Source of the DNA: Darksidea phi | Taxonomy: Eukaryota > Ascomycota > Dothideomycetes > Pleosporales > Lentitheciaceae | Direction of reading: 5' to 3' | Assembly: GCA_030770425.1 (NCBI GenBank) | Contig: JASJFT010000024.1 | Location: forward strand, 1-64,000 | DNA: 64,000 nt | Shown here: piece after piece, positions 25,111-36,727 of the stretch | Layout: each line of letters opens with the position of its first letter | How positions within the stretch are numbered: position 1 is the stretch's first letter | The notes under the pieces: generated by a model | Told to the model about the DNA's origin: nothing | What the model saw: the letters and a program-made list of their open reading frames with translations, nothing else | The model's database searches: none | Program-made: the position numbers and the translations under genes

Positions 25111-28100
25111 TTGATGACCTCGAAAGGAGGCTGAATACCGCAGCGACGACAACAATTAGTGCCTGAGAGCGTTTTTTGGCGTTGTAATTTAACATACGTA
25201 GGCGTCGGCCCGATCCGTGGATGACTGTTTTCAACACCAACTTCAAAAGTTGGAAGTTACAGGCTCACCGTAGCGATAGAGAATAAAAATGTGAGTCCTC
25301 ATGCATAACGAAAAACAGGTGGGAGGAAAGATAGTCATGGTTGATAGCTACCCTTCGCTCAAGTTGTCGGCCGAGGTAACACAGTCTCTCATATCTATCT
25401 GATGGATTAGCGCTCATGTACCACGAGCCTTTGAAATTAACAGCTAATGTGATAGAATACGCAGCCAAAAGTCGTACGCATGGGCATTATCTAGGGCGCT
25501 ACTATGTAAGTGGAAGTGTTATGATTATCTATGCTGGTGAATATTTAACTAAATGTGGACCTTATCTAAACTATAATTGGTATCGCGGGGCATTCTGTAT
25601 GCTCCATCCGTTGAATATCATCCCTTCCTAAGTGTAAAGGTAGTAAAATGAAGCTAGTAAAGACTATCTAGAGGGGCGTTGGTACTCATTGTATTTGACT
25701 TGACGCCGCGCTAACCTGGGGACCCCACAGCGCTCGGGTAGCGATATACACCGTCAGTTTTGCTTAGTTACGCTCCAACTTATAGAGAACAACGATATCG
25801 TGGGGTTCAATGTTTGCCCCAACCTTGTTTCACGATAACATCCTTATCTCTTGATTTCTAGTGTTCTCCATTCCATCCAGGACTTATCGAAAGTAGACCC
25901 CGCTAGAAAACGACATGTTGTCTGCGAGATTCGTGATTTTGGAGGTGCACGCTACAGTAATGAGGAAGCGAGGTTTAGGGAAGGGAAGGCGGGTTTACGT
26001 AGAGCTCGCAGCAAAAAGCGTTAAATGAACGAAGCTGTAGAAATGAAGGGCTTACCTTTACATAAAATTGTTCGAGGATGATGGTGGGCCTCACCGTTAA
26101 AAGCCTTCGCACCACGCCTACCCTGCCACTTCGGCAATCCAACGCATGCTCCAACCACAAATTCTCCATGCATTCAGCTTCTGATCCATTTAAACCAAGC
26201 CTTTCGGTCGCCCCAAACCTATAATTAACAAGGTGCGCAGTCCCTTGATCCGCATAAGATGTCGAAAACCCACACATGCACTTCTTGTACGCCGTCCTTT
26301 ACCCTTTGAAGATTGACACGATGCGTAGTACAGTGGGGAGAAAGGGGGGAAATCCGAGCGATTGTAAACGTCTAGAGGAGGGGGATATGTGAGCGTGGTT
26401 ACGATCTTAGACGATGACACATTGCCGCTATCAAAGACCTCATACGCACATTTCCCTATGCAACGTTCATCTTCAATCCCAGCTTCGAAGCGCCATCACA
26501 ACATCCAACTGACCCAACCGTCAGCTGCTATTGAACCAACAAGCCTCCTCCCACTCCCATATTGCCTGGGCGGTCGGGCTTTTAAATTTCCCATATATGA
26601 TCCTCGGATGGAATTTGGATTCCCACCGAACCCGCAACATGGTAAGTCGTCCTGCGGATTTTAGTACGCGGGTCATCTGAATGCTGTGTCGCGTAGGAAA
26701 AGAGTAGGGCGCAATAAGGGTTTATATACCTGCGAAAAGAGAATCAAGGGGAAAGATGACGAGCTTGTAACGCATGATTGGTCTAAGAAGGGAGAGAGAT
26801 AGGAAAGCGCTGGTAATACTGATAACCGCCATATTTCAAACTCGGACAGACTTTTGTACATGGCCCTTTGTTATTTTGAACATATCCTCCTTCTCCACCT
26901 AGTTGAGAATGATTGCCACTTTCGGCGACTCCATCGCTTATGTTTAGGGAATTTCATGAGTCCAACGGGACCCAAGCATGTCATTTTCGATAAAGTTCCT
27001 TCAGAAAAGCATGTCCAGAGCGAGCTATCGCCAAAAAATAAGTGCGTGGCAAAGGTGGGAGGTCTATAGACGGTGGAAGACCAGTGATGATAGCCACCAC
27101 CACCATTAGCGAGCCATCCGTGCTCCGTTGCTTTTTGATGCACGGCTTCTTCACTGCCACTTCAATATCCTTCAAGCAAGAATTTTAGTCCCAGAGCCAC
27201 CACCCGCAACACTCATGTTCATGTTCATGGCGGATTTTACGACGGCCATGCGTGCCGTCGTTCTGTCTTTTGGACTGTCCAGCTAGGAAGCAACAGCCAT
27301 TGAAGTGTGAGCCATGGCTTTTGATCCAGAACTGCAGTGACAACGGGTGATGTAGAATGTAGGATCGAAAGGATAGAAGGGCTATATACGAAAGTTGTCT
27401 ATGAAACGGAATAAGGATTGTACAGGAGGCGATGATGCAGATACTCACCACACCTCCAACAAAAAGTCCACATGCAAGCTCACGCGCACTTCACATACCC
27501 TCAGCTCCCACCATACATACCAACACCCACGTCCCAATCGAGCTTACATCGTCCCGTCCCATTCCCAACCACGGCACCTCCAGGCCCCCCCAAGCACCGC
27601 CTCACACACACCTCCCAGCACAAGCGCCACACCTAAACGCCAGCCCTCTACAACGCCGCTTTTCTATACAAACAGAGTTCCTCTCTTACTCCACTACCAC
27701 CCGGGGCCCCACCATTCCCATTACTTCCCTGCTACACGCAATACCACTACAATAAATATCGCCACACGCCACACGCCATAAAACACCAACCGTACCATCA
27801 GCCCCCTCACTATCAAACTTGGCGTCTCCCCATCTTCAACCAAAATAGCACGCTTACACTCTGACAGTTAAAGTCCTCTCCGGTGCTAACCAGCGACGCC
27901 ATTATATGCCGCCCTGCAACACTACTCCGCCAACGCCCTCCCATAACCATGGCGTCTAACCTACGTTATACACCGGGGAGTAGGGCGCCACTTTCATCAA
28001 CGCCCGTTTCCAATATATTATCCGAACACCGATGGGATCGTAGAGCGTTAACGTGGTAGTAGGAATGCCGAGGCCGTCAGACTGGCAAGGCAAACCTACC

Positions 28101-28732
28101 CAAGTTGCCCCGAGCGCGGGGCGTAAAACTGCCTCTTCGTACAACTACCTCATCTGCACGATGCCGATCCATGGAAACGTGCATGGAACGCCTACGGAAG
28201 ACTATTGTCGCACAGAACCCACAAAGTCCCCGTGGTAGACGTCAAGCGATGTTTCAGAAAATCATTGGAAGAACAGCTCGAACACGATCAAATAGAGTGA
28301 AAAAAAAACCCCCCCTTAAAAAGAGTAATATAAATGACATGTGAAATAAGCTAGTTAAATTGTTACCATTCCGAAAAAAGGCTTGCTCTATCGCTTCTCT
28401 ATCCGGACGAAAGCCGTAAAAACTCCAGTCCAAATGACAACACGGGCATATAAACACCGTTTTCGAGGTCCTCCTCCCGCCCGGGTATAGTAACCCATTA
28501 CACAAGATGAAAAAGAATCATAGCAGCAATGACAGTGGTATCCCATAAAGCGTTTCCAGAAGAAAAAGAGCGCAAACGTTGTCATGCCAATCGTCAAAAG
28601 AAGCCGTATCGCGAGAACAGCCGGACTCGCGTAAAGAAGAAGTAACGTTATCGCAACGATAGCCGAAAAAGCCAAAAGAAAGGAAGGACAAGCGAACTCG
28701 AGGTTAGGAAGAAAACCTTGGATTAAAAGCCT

Positions 28733-30972
28733 TTACCTCGTGTTAGCTTCATAGTCACTCGCCCAGCCGCCGCCGTACACGGCCTGGGGGGCCGGGTAAT
28801 CGCCTTCCTCGTCGAAGAGCTCACCTCCACTACTAGCATCGAAACTACTGCGCCCGCTAATGTCGCCTTCAACTTCTTCCGGAGCCCCAGCAGGTAGCTG
28901 ATCCCATTGAAGAGTAGCGAGGGCGGGGTATTGCGCAAGCAAAGCGGCAGGAAGTCCGTACTGTTGTGGCGCAGCATGCTCCATACCGCCAGCCGCCTGC
29001 GAAAACTCGAACCCAGATTGCGGAGCGCCCATCATGCCCGGGAAACCCTGAGCCTGCATTTGAGCGCCGAACATGCCGTTGCCGTTGTTCATTTGCTGGT
29101 TCGGCTCCCAGTTGCCCTTCTCTTGGGCCTCTTCCTCAAGGAGGGGCCGGATGCACACGCGGCCGGCTTCTGATCTGAAGTGGCGCCCAAGGGCATCAGC
29201 GCGAGCGAACCGCCGGCCACAGCCCCAGTTGTTGCCATCTTTTAGCGCACCACGACAAATGAACTTCTTCTCTCCCGAATGCAATCCTTCGTGCCTCTTT
29301 CGATCGTGTTGGCGAGCGAATGCTTTGCCGCAGACGCTGCAGACAAAAGGACGCTCATCGGTATGGGTGCGCAAATGTGATCGGAGATTGTAGGCACGTG
29401 TGAAACGCTTCGGGCAAAGGGAGCATTGGAAGGTCGCGGGGTGCTTCTGCGTGCGCTTCACATTCGAACCGTCGCTGAGTGGGTTTGAGGCCGGTCTCGA
29501 GGGGTCGGCGAGGTCTAGGATGTAATCGCGATGAGGCACGCTCGAGGTCGATGAACGGCGCGATGACTTGGTAGACGGAGATGGCGAGCGGGAAGCACTT
29601 TTTGCGGCGCTAGGAGACAAGGACCTGTTAGACCCGAGCGTGTCCAGACCAGGTGTAGAGGCGCGGGAGCTTGCACTGCTAAACGGATCGGATTTGGCAC
29701 GAATTCTATTGCGGCTCCGAGCTGTTCAACGTTAGAGAGGATACGCCCAAAATGGTTGGTAAACCTACATCGATCTGGTGGACTGAGCGCATCCGCCTGA
29801 TGCTCGGGCTTCGGCGGTTCGAAGCTCGCTTGGCGTGATGGCGGCGCGAACTCAATGCTGATCTCGGGCGGTGACATGGTGTCAGCCTGGCCGAACTCTG
29901 GCCCGGGGCCTTGATTGATGGTCGGAAACGGCTCTTGCCCTTGAGGCTGGTACGCGCCCATCCCCTGCTGGCCGAAGTGGTTGTTCAAGGTGGGGTCCAA
30001 ACCGAAACTGCCCGGTTGGAAATGGGGCAGCGCCTGCTGTTGCGGAATCAATCGCGGCGAGATGTGAGGGCTATGGCCGGGGCTGATGTGTGGCTGGTTG
30101 TCATTGAGGTTGAATTGGCCGAACTGCATGACCTCTTGGAAGAGCGAGGGGTCCTGCGCATTGAGCAGCGGGGAGGGGTTCTCATTGTCGAAGCTTTCGT
30201 TGTTGCCCATGTACGGCGACGCATGGGCCGAAGACACGTCAGAATACGTCTCTGACGGTGTCCTCCGATGTCCCCTGAATTGTGCCATATTCGCCCACTC
30301 GTTGCCCTGGACCTGGTAGGCGGCGTTGGGATCGAGCGAGGTGTGCCGTGAATGCGACGGCGAGGGGAAGGCGCCTTGATTCATATTGGGCGAAGCGTGC
30401 GGGCTAGGCGTCTGCTGGTGTTGGTTCATGCTGGGCAGCAAGTGCGGAGGGGTGGGAGACTGCGCCTGCGTGGTCGCCATCTGGTTCATGAGATCTGAGG
30501 GGTTGACGGATTGGTTCTGCGGCTGAGAGTCCAGCAGCTGCGGGTCCAAGGTGCTGCCGAGAAAGGACGGGTCGATGGCCTGGCCCGAATTGAGGCTGTT
30601 GTCGCCAAAGAGATTGAAGTCGACGTTTCCGGTGTTGTTGATATCGAGGGGTCCCTGGGAGTAGTGGCTGCCTTGGGTGGGTTGCGGGCCAAACTGCGGA
30701 CTCGGCTGCGAGAGGCCGGCGTTGTTCTGCAGGAAGCTCTGGTCGAGGGCGCTCTGCTGCGGGAACTGCTGCGACTGCGTGGTGGTGAGGTACTGGGCGG
30801 ACTGCTGGCCCGCTGTGGTCACGGTGTCGAAGGTGGTGCTGGCGCCGGCGTTGGCGTCTGGTGAGAGCGATTGGAGGCCGAGGCCAGAGGTTTGAAAGGA
30901 GCCATGGGGAGAGGGAGACAGGCGCCTTATATCGCCGGACGGCGAGCGACTATGCGAACGGCCGCGATCCAT
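28733..30972 (-). CDS. crzA: Calcineurin-responsive C2H2 transcription factor CrzA/Crz1
   Basis: Two exons, 29769-30972 and 28733-29721. The 47-bp intron (29722-29768) has donor GTAGGT, branch CTCTAAC and acceptor AACAG. Product 730 residues. The N-terminal 400 residues are Gln/Ser/Pro/Asn-rich, as in activation domains, and include PEISIE at residues 369-374, a PxIxIT-like calcineurin-docking site. Exon 2 has Ser/Arg-rich repeats, the conserved [14 protein letters not shown] segment, then C2H2 fingers at about residues 499-521 and 527-549 and a third atypical finger at about 555-595 ([17 protein letters not shown]...[10 protein letters not shown]). This finger block is diagnostic of Crz1/CrzA. 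Known role: when cytosolic calcium rises, calcineurin dephosphorylates it, it enters the nucleus and it activates ion-homeostasis and cell-wall genes. The start at 30972 ([11 protein letters not shown]) is preferred; an in-frame ATG at 31065 would add 31 residues. Confidence 0.93.
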
Positions 30973-32114
30973 GCTGGCAGGGTAGAATGCGGATAACTCG
31001 TGCGCGGTGCGTTGTTGCGGCCGTGTGTAAGAATAGCGGACGAGGAGGGACTGCGCTTGGGCCAAGCTATCGCGCGGCGGAAGCCCCCTCTGTTACTGCA
31101 CGATTCAGGCAGATGAGTGGCCAGGACTCGTCGACGACGCAATGTTCCTGGCGTGAGCACCTGAGGCTGGTGACGAGGCTGTGCTCGATATTCCATGAGG
31201 TTGCGCTTCAACGACCTTCACTCGATGCACTGCCCGCTTCCAACTAGGCTAGCCCTCACCTTAGCGTTACTAAAGTTATCTCCTCCCTCTGATGCCCACG
31301 TTGCGCCGCAGAAGATGAACAAGATGCGCGTTTGCGCGCCCGGTTCCACGCCCGGTCGTAGAGATGCGTCGCTTGAAGGGCCGTCCCCGTCCCGTGCAGC
31401 TTGTGGCCGCTCAAGTGCTCCAGTGTGGGGACTGCCTGCAACACCCAAGGAATACCAGCCGAACGGACAGACACATGCCATGTAGTTCTGGATCCTCTCC
31501 TGCAGTGGCCCCTCGCAAACAACGCATCAAAGGAGAAATGAAGTACGGTACAACGTATGGGTTTAAGATCAGGACACCGCTCCGCCAAATGCCTTCCCTC
31601 TAATTGGCTCAGCGCGCCAGATAAAAGGCTTGAAAGGATGTCACCAAACTGTCGCAGAAACGCTCGCCATCTGCGAATTACCCCCATGCCTCACAACTAG
31701 CCGCCCATCACCAGCGCGGAAAAATCATGAATCCGCACACGTCTTCGATGTCACAGCGGAAGACGAATCGCTATAGCGCGTCGGCCCACCAAGCGGCTGT
31801 TTCGCCCTACCGGTAGCGGAGAATCATCACTGCGGAGGTCCCACGCTTGGTCCGTTCGATGCACAGCCCCCAAGGCTCTCCCCACGAGGCAGATTTCCCA
31901 CCCCATTCTTCCCGCAACACACGCGACGACCCAGGACTTTGGAGCTTGAATCTCAACGGGCTGGCATTGCATCACACCGCGGCGGGAAGCTATTAAAAAT
32001 AGCATGCATACCCGTTTCCGCACACTCGTCATTCCTCAGCTATTGTAGCAGATTATCGTGCAAGGCGGCTTTCTACGGCGATGGTCCTCAAGTACCACCC
32101 ATAGCGACGACACG
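30973..32114. other. Intergenic, crzA promoter side and palA 3' side
   Basis: 1.1 kb between the crzA start and the palA stop, both on the minus strand. No domain-bearing frame is visible. It should hold the crzA 5' UTR and promoter; no individual site can be named with confidence. Confidence 0.5.
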
Positions 32115-34685
32115 CTATCCAAATTTCAGCCCCTTGGTGGGATCCCAACGTCCATCTTGTGAAGGACCGTTTGAGGGCCTCGCGTTGCCCGAGGTTGTGG
32201 GTACGCCTGCGAATCGGATGCCGACGTCAGGCGTCCACATGCCCGCATGCGGGCCTACGCTAGCTCGAGTTGGTGTCGGCGCTGCCAAGGGCTCTTCTAC
32301 GTGAGCATGGGCACCGTACTGCGGGTGTTGGGCATCGGCTTGTCGTTGCTGCTGGAGCGAGCTGGAATTTGCCTGCTGCAGATTCAGAGAGCTCATCGAC
32401 GTTGCAAGGTCACTAGCATACGTTAGTTTGGGCAGTCTCCAAAACAAAGGTTTCGCAACATACCCCTCGATTTGGGATGCTTCCTGCTTCCGCTGGTAGG
32501 CAAAGCTCCGGCAATCGTCTCGAAACCTGCTCACGATCTTGGCAAGGTCGTTGTAGAACTTGCGTCCAACGTCGAGATTCGCTATTATTTCTTTGTACTT
32601 GTAGTAAGCATTTTCGAGATTCTGTAGCGCTTGTTCGCGTTGTTTGGTAGACTGGTCGCCGCGTCGCGCATTCACAAACGCAGCATTGGCGTCCTGCAGA
32701 CGTTTGATGGCCTCCTGCTGTTCTCTAGCTTCATCCTTGACCATGTCTTGGTCGACGTCGTACATCTGGAGTCGCTTGTCGAATAGCGTCTCAAATTGTA
32801 CAGCCTCGATGTTCTGCATAGGGTACTCCCGCTCTAAGCGAGCGGCTTCGCGCAGCAGTTCAGGATCTATGTGGCTGTGAGTAGTTGACGGGTAGTAACG
32901 GGCGCGGTACTCACTTATATCATCCTGCTTCGCCTTAGTCCTTAAGGCCTCGATCTTCCGCCGCCGTCTGCTCTCTAGGCGGCTGACTTCATTGAAGCTC
33001 CCTCGCAGCTTCCCGGCCTCCCTCTCGACGTCGCCTGTAATGGCAGGCCTGCGTCCACTGGGCACATAGTTCTCCAGATCATAGTCAGGGCCGTTCAGAA
33101 GCCTGATGAGATTCTCATTTTCCTTCAACTTGGTCCTGACGACGTTGTCACTATTCGCGGCTTGTTTGAGATAGCCCTCGATCTCCCCGATCTGCGCATA
33201 TAACTTCGGCGCAGCCTGCTCGGAGGGCGGTCGCGACCATCGATCAGTCCCGTACTTGCGTCGCGCTCCTTCGTCTTCGGCTGCTTCCGATTTTAGGATA
33301 TCGCAGCCTTCCCGGTAGATGGCTTGGTCGCTCTGTTGCAGCTTCTTGGTATCTTCCATGGAGCACAATAACCGGTTGAGTCCATCTTGTTGGCGTATCT
33401 CTTCGGCATGCGCAACGAGACCGGGCGGTAATCCTAACGGCTTCTCCAGCGCTTGCAACGAGCCAGGTAGGTTCAAGCTCCTCAACACATCGTGTATCTG
33501 GGCCGTCAGCGCTTCCAGGTCTTCGATGATGCTGCTGTTGACTAGACGGTCTCGCCGATCTACGTATATGCTCGCTGCCAGGTGTACCGAGTAAGGGACG
33601 AGTTTGGAAAAAAGCGTAGGACCAAGTTCACCGTGGTCACCAAGCATAGCATTGGATTCAGACACCTCCTTAGGCACCCTGGATTTGACCATGTTGGCCC
33701 GGTCCAGAAGCTTGAGCTCAGCTTTGGGTGGGACGGGTAGTAGATAGATCATATCATTGTCCTTTTCCGCCCTCTTGAGATCTTCCGTGACCCTGTTCTT
33801 CAACCCATTCAGGTCCGCCAGCACTACCTTGTTGATGTACCGTTGCTCCTTCAGGGCCTCGTTGACGCAGGTTAGGCTGTCTCGCAGCCTTGCCACCTCT
33901 TCTCCGTACTTTCGCTTCTCCAAACAATCGCAAGCGGCGCGGAATTGCGCAGCGGCAGCAAAGTGGTGGTGCTTCGCCGTCATATGGTGTATCCACTCGC
34001 TGCTGACCGAATCCGACTGTATACCCGCCTCGCTCGCTTCGTTGTAGAGATCCGACACGCGAGCAGCCAGCTTCGCGATGGTAGCATCCTTCAGCCCATC
34101 CTTGACAGCCTTTTGCCAGAAACACTCCTGGCCCTGCGCCAGCATCAGCTTCTCCAAGCATTCCAGCGTCATTGTGTCCATGTCTTCGGGAGGCGTCGTT
34201 CGTAGTTCGGGTAGGACGTTGTCTCGGAGGTGGGACAGCACACCGGCCGCCAGGCAGAAGTTGTTGGCTGCCACCTTCAAACCTTCCGGCGTGCTTCGGT
34301 TCGAGGACATGGCTAGCTGCGAGTACATGGCGGCGAGATTGAAGGTGATGTTGGCGAGCTCGAAGCGCAGGTTGTTCCTCGTTATCGGGCGGCTGGTGTT
34401 GTACCCCAGTGCAGGATACCATGGAAATTCCACTCCGATATCGATTGGGAACTTGCCGCTTATCCACACCAGCTGTGCCGCGTAGGCCTGGAGCTTGGGG
34501 ATGTTGCTGGGATGCGGTTCCTGGGCGTGTACGGCCGTTGCGCGCATCTTCTCGATGGCCTCGAGGTCCTTGGTAAACATGTCCGGATGCTGGTCGTACT
34601 TGTTCGAGATGTACTGCTTGATGGCGTCGGAGAGGTTCACCGAGTGCGACCGCCGGAACGGGAGGAAAAGGATATTTCTAGGCAT
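32115..34685 (-). CDS. palA: PalA/Rim20, Bro1-domain protein of ambient-pH signalling
   Basis: Exons 32464-34685 and 32115-32412. The 51-bp intron (32413-32463) has donor GTATGT, branch AACTAAC and acceptor GCTAG. Removing it gives 839 residues, with the junction reading QIEGDLATSMSSLNL, a good match to PalA proteins. The intron is a multiple of three without a stop, so retention would add 17 residues. The N-terminus (NILFLPFRRSHSVNLSDAI, then QYISNKYDQHPDMF) and about residues 4-370 form the BRO1 domain. About 400-730 is the coiled V-domain that binds YPXL/I motifs. The tail has Gln-rich sequence and two WxPxxGxxF-type motifs near the end. Known role: an ESCRT-associated scaffold that links transcription factor PacC to the protease PalB for pH-dependent processing. 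Confidence 0.93.
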   Translation of the reverse strand: MPRNILFLPFRRSHSVNLSDAIKQYISNKYDQHPDMFTKDLEAIEKMRATAVHAQEPHPSNIPKLQAYAAQLVWISGKFPIDIGVEFPWYPALGYNTSRPITRNNLRFELANITFNLAAMYSQLAMSSNRSTPEGLKVAANNFCLAAGVLSHLRDNVLPELRTTPPEDMDTMTLECLEKLMLAQGQECFWQKAVKDGLKDATIAKLAARVSDLYNEASEAGIQSDSVSSEWIHHMTAKHHHFAAAAQFRAACDCLEKRKYGEEVARLRDSLTCVNEALKEQRYINKVVLADLNGLKNRVTEDLKRAEKDNDMIYLLPVPPKAELKLLDRANMVKSRVPKEVSESNAMLGDHGELGPTLFSKLVPYSVHLAASIYVDRRDRLVNSSIIEDLEALTAQIHDVLRSLNLPGSLQALEKPLGLPPGLVAHAEEIRQQDGLNRLLCSMEDTKKLQQSDQAIYREGCDILKSEAAEDEGARRKYGTDRWSRPPSEQAAPKLYAQIGEIEGYLKQAANSDNVVRTKLKENENLIRLLNGPDYDLENYVPSGRRPAITGDVEREAGKLRGSFNEVSRLESRRRRKIEALRTKAKQDDISEYRARYYPSTTHSHIDPELLREAARLEREYPMQNIEAVQFETLFDKRLQMYDVDQDMVKDEAREQQEAIKRLQDANAAFVNARRGDQSTKQREQALQNLENAYYKYKEIIANLDVGRKFYNDLAKIVSRFRDDCRSFAYQRKQEASQIEGYVAKPLFWRLPKLTYASDLATSMSSLNLQQANSSSLQQQRQADAQHPQYGAHAHVEEPLAAPTPTRASVGPHAGMWTPDVGIRFAGVPTTSGNARPSNGPSQDGRWDPTKGLKFG

Positions 34686-35322
34686 GGTGGTCAGGCTAGG
34701 GTGGAGATCAAGGGGTGAGCTATCAGCTTACGACGCCATGTTGGGTTATGTACAGAGACAAGGGCGACTGTTTACAGCATGTATGGTGTTGGAGGGGCGG
34801 TCGCGGGGCACATGTGACGTCTGCGCCAGGATTGGCTGGCGTGGGGCAGTCACCGAATCCAGGAACGCGGCGAAACTGCAGGGCCGACTGCTCATCGGCC
34901 AGTCCTCCGTCGCGATTTGTTCAGCGTGTGACGCGCCTGGCAGTTCTATACGGCTATGTTTACCGTTTCATAGTCGGGCCACGTCTTCTAGCGGTTCTTC
35001 AATTTGTGTCGGGATGATACCAGCCTCGATGAGCCCGGCCCAGCAAGCGGGTCTGGGAGAAGATGCGGACCGTGGTGAGGCATGGCTAGTCTCAGCGTCC
35101 ACCACACGTTTGCCTAGAAGTGATATGTCAGCTTTGCTGCGGCAATCTATGGCAATCTGGCCCTTCGCCTCGTCGAATACTGCCGACATTCACATACGCG
35201 GTCGCGCTGCATATAAAGCCACGCCTGCTGTCCTCGTTTGATATTAGAACCGCTGCCCCACCAACCCACCACCACCCTTCGGCCTGTATCCGTCCCAACT
35301 CTCGAACGCTGCATACACCAAA
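34686..35322. promoter_or_regulatory. Divergent promoter region between palA (-) and ATX1 (+)
   Basis: 637 bp separate the two divergent start codons. No gene is visible inside. It must contain both promoters; the only clear element is the TATA-like box for ATX1 listed next. Confidence 0.6.
35211..35218 (+). promoter_or_regulatory. TATA-like box of ATX1
   Basis: ATATAAAG lies 105-112 bp upstream of the ATX1 ATG, a usual distance in filamentous fungi. It is followed by pyrimidine-rich sequence. Confidence 0.45.
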
Positions 35323-35627
35323 ATGGCCGAACACAACTACAAGTTCGAAGTCGCCATGAGCTGCAGCGGCTGCTCCGGCGCCATCGAGCGCGTGCTGAAG
35401 AAGCTCGACGGTGAGCCTGCCCCTCAGCAGCCCCTCAGCTCCCCCCGCGCACCAGGACGCTGACTGTGACTGCAGGCGTCAAGTCCTACAACATCTCTCT
35501 CGAGACACAAACCGCCGAGGTCGTCGCCGAAGAGTCGCTCGACTACGACACCGTCCTCGAGAAGATCAAGAAGACGGGCAAGACGGTGAAGTCGGGAGAG
35601 GCGGACGGCTCCCCGAAGGACGTCTAG
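35323..35627 (+). CDS. ATX1: Cytosolic copper chaperone Atx1
   Basis: Exons 35323-35410 and 35476-35627. The 65-bp intron has donor GTGAGC and acceptor CTGCAG. It encodes 79 residues, a full-length HMA domain. The copper-binding loop is MSCSGCSG (residues 12-19, fungal MxCxGC), followed by an amphipathic helix AIERVLKKLDGVKSY and the late lysine-bearing segment IKKTGKTVKSGEADG typical of Atx1. Known role: carries Cu(I) to the Golgi P-type ATPase Ccc2 that loads multicopper oxidases such as the iron-uptake oxidase. Divergent from palA. The short C-terminal extension (SPKDV) is unremarkable. Confidence 0.94.
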
Positions 35628-36727
35628 GCTATGGGAAGCGACGCATCGTGGGCATGGGAGTTGGACAGGACACGCATCGGTTTCTTAGCGACGGATGGCT
35701 GTGGCTTTTGCCGTGGGATGCAGAATCGGGTTCATGGCCCTGAATTAAGTACCTATGCAAACTCGTCCCTCCATGTCCATGCTTGCACCATCGGTACCTG
35801 TGCCACGGAGGGTCGGCGTTCTGTCGCGAGTGCGCCGGTCCATTGCAGACTGCTTAGGTCATGTGCCGCGGGTGGACTCGGAGCTTCACGCGCATTTCCA
35901 ATCCATCGCCTTGACTCACTTCGCACACGGTTCGCGTTCATCTCCCGCCATGCTGAATTCCCGACTACTGCTCGCATGCCGTGGCAGATGACCCATCAAA
36001 GATTTGTGCCTGAGACTCGGGGCCTTCCCCTGATTTCCTCCATGGGGAAGCTCCGTGCCCTCCATTCCGACTTCGCCCTTAGAGCCGCTCACACAGCCCC
36101 CATCTAATCAGATGGGAGTCATATGGACGCTTCCAATCTTTGCTATGGTACCCGGATGTCCCGTTGCCGCCGAAGCTTGTTTTCCAACCAGACCCCGGCG
36201 AATTCTGCTGCCTGACGGCCTCAAGCAGTCATTTCCGCCAACGTACGTCAACCAAAGGCTCAGTCGCAAGATACACGCAATCCAATCTCGAGGACACGAA
36301 CAGAATGCAACATGTGGACCAAGACGGTTCTACGTGTCTTGTTGCTGCCTTGAGCTTCTGGTAGACGGTGCTCCCTAGGCGTCGCCCAGCCCGTCACTAG
36401 CGAATTACCCCCCGCCATGCTAATCAGCCTCAGAGAGCTGAGCGTCCGGTTTCGATCTGCACGCGCAGCCACCCGTATATTCTTGACCTTTAGTCAGGCG
36501 TGCCATCCTTCCAGTTGGGACGCGTAGGGTCGCTGTCGTCTCCGAGCCTAATATCTGACGTCGACCATGTCAATTCACCCAGGTCTCACACGCTATATAA
36601 GAGGCTTCCTCAGGCTTCAAGGTAAGAACATCACACCACCGTCAGAGCTTTCTTATTCCAGAAAGCCTTCCACACCTTTCCCCTTTCGTTCACCGTTGTT
36701 CCATTGTTGTCGTACCATCATCTCCTC
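35628..36727. other. Intergenic between ATX1 and the DJ-1-like gene
   Basis: 1.1 kb with ATX1 3' sequence and the next gene's promoter. Short frames on both strands show no domain. Confidence 0.5.
36593..36600 (+). promoter_or_regulatory. TATA box of the DJ-1/PfpI-like gene
   Basis: CTATATAA is followed by GAGGCTTC about 130 bp upstream of the ATG at 36728, with pyrimidine-rich DNA (TTTCCCCTTTCG) between, as is common near fungal start sites. Confidence 0.45.

Larger units (their letters stand above)
23980..28732. other. Gene-poor 4.7-kb interval
   Basis: No gene can be supported. Composition is normal and CpA/TpG are plentiful, so this is not RIP-mutated. It contains the imperfect duplicated segments at about 24.2-24.4 and 24.95-25.11 kb, a C/A-rich, G-poor stretch at about 27430-27860, and the region just 3' of crzA (to 28732), which probably includes its 3' UTR. 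Open frames of 60-128 codons occur on both strands but are low-complexity, overlap one another, and show no domain or intron-joined extension. Confidence 0.5.

Noticed and set aside
27395..27781. Plus-strand frames of 107 and 128 codons in overlapping registers
   Set aside because: Both are Pro/Thr/His/Ser-rich translations of one G-poor low-complexity stretch. Two overlapping frames being open together indicates composition rather than coding.
28388..28675. 95-codon minus-strand frame with hydrophobic segments
   Set aside because: It lies immediately downstream of crzA on the same strand, most likely in its 3' UTR. Hydrophobicity alone is weak support and no start context or family is visible.
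33754..34467. 237-codon minus-strand frame inside palA
   Set aside because: It is in a different register of the same strand as the PalA Bro1 domain, which is clearly the true frame; the alternative translation is Arg/Gly/Gln noise.
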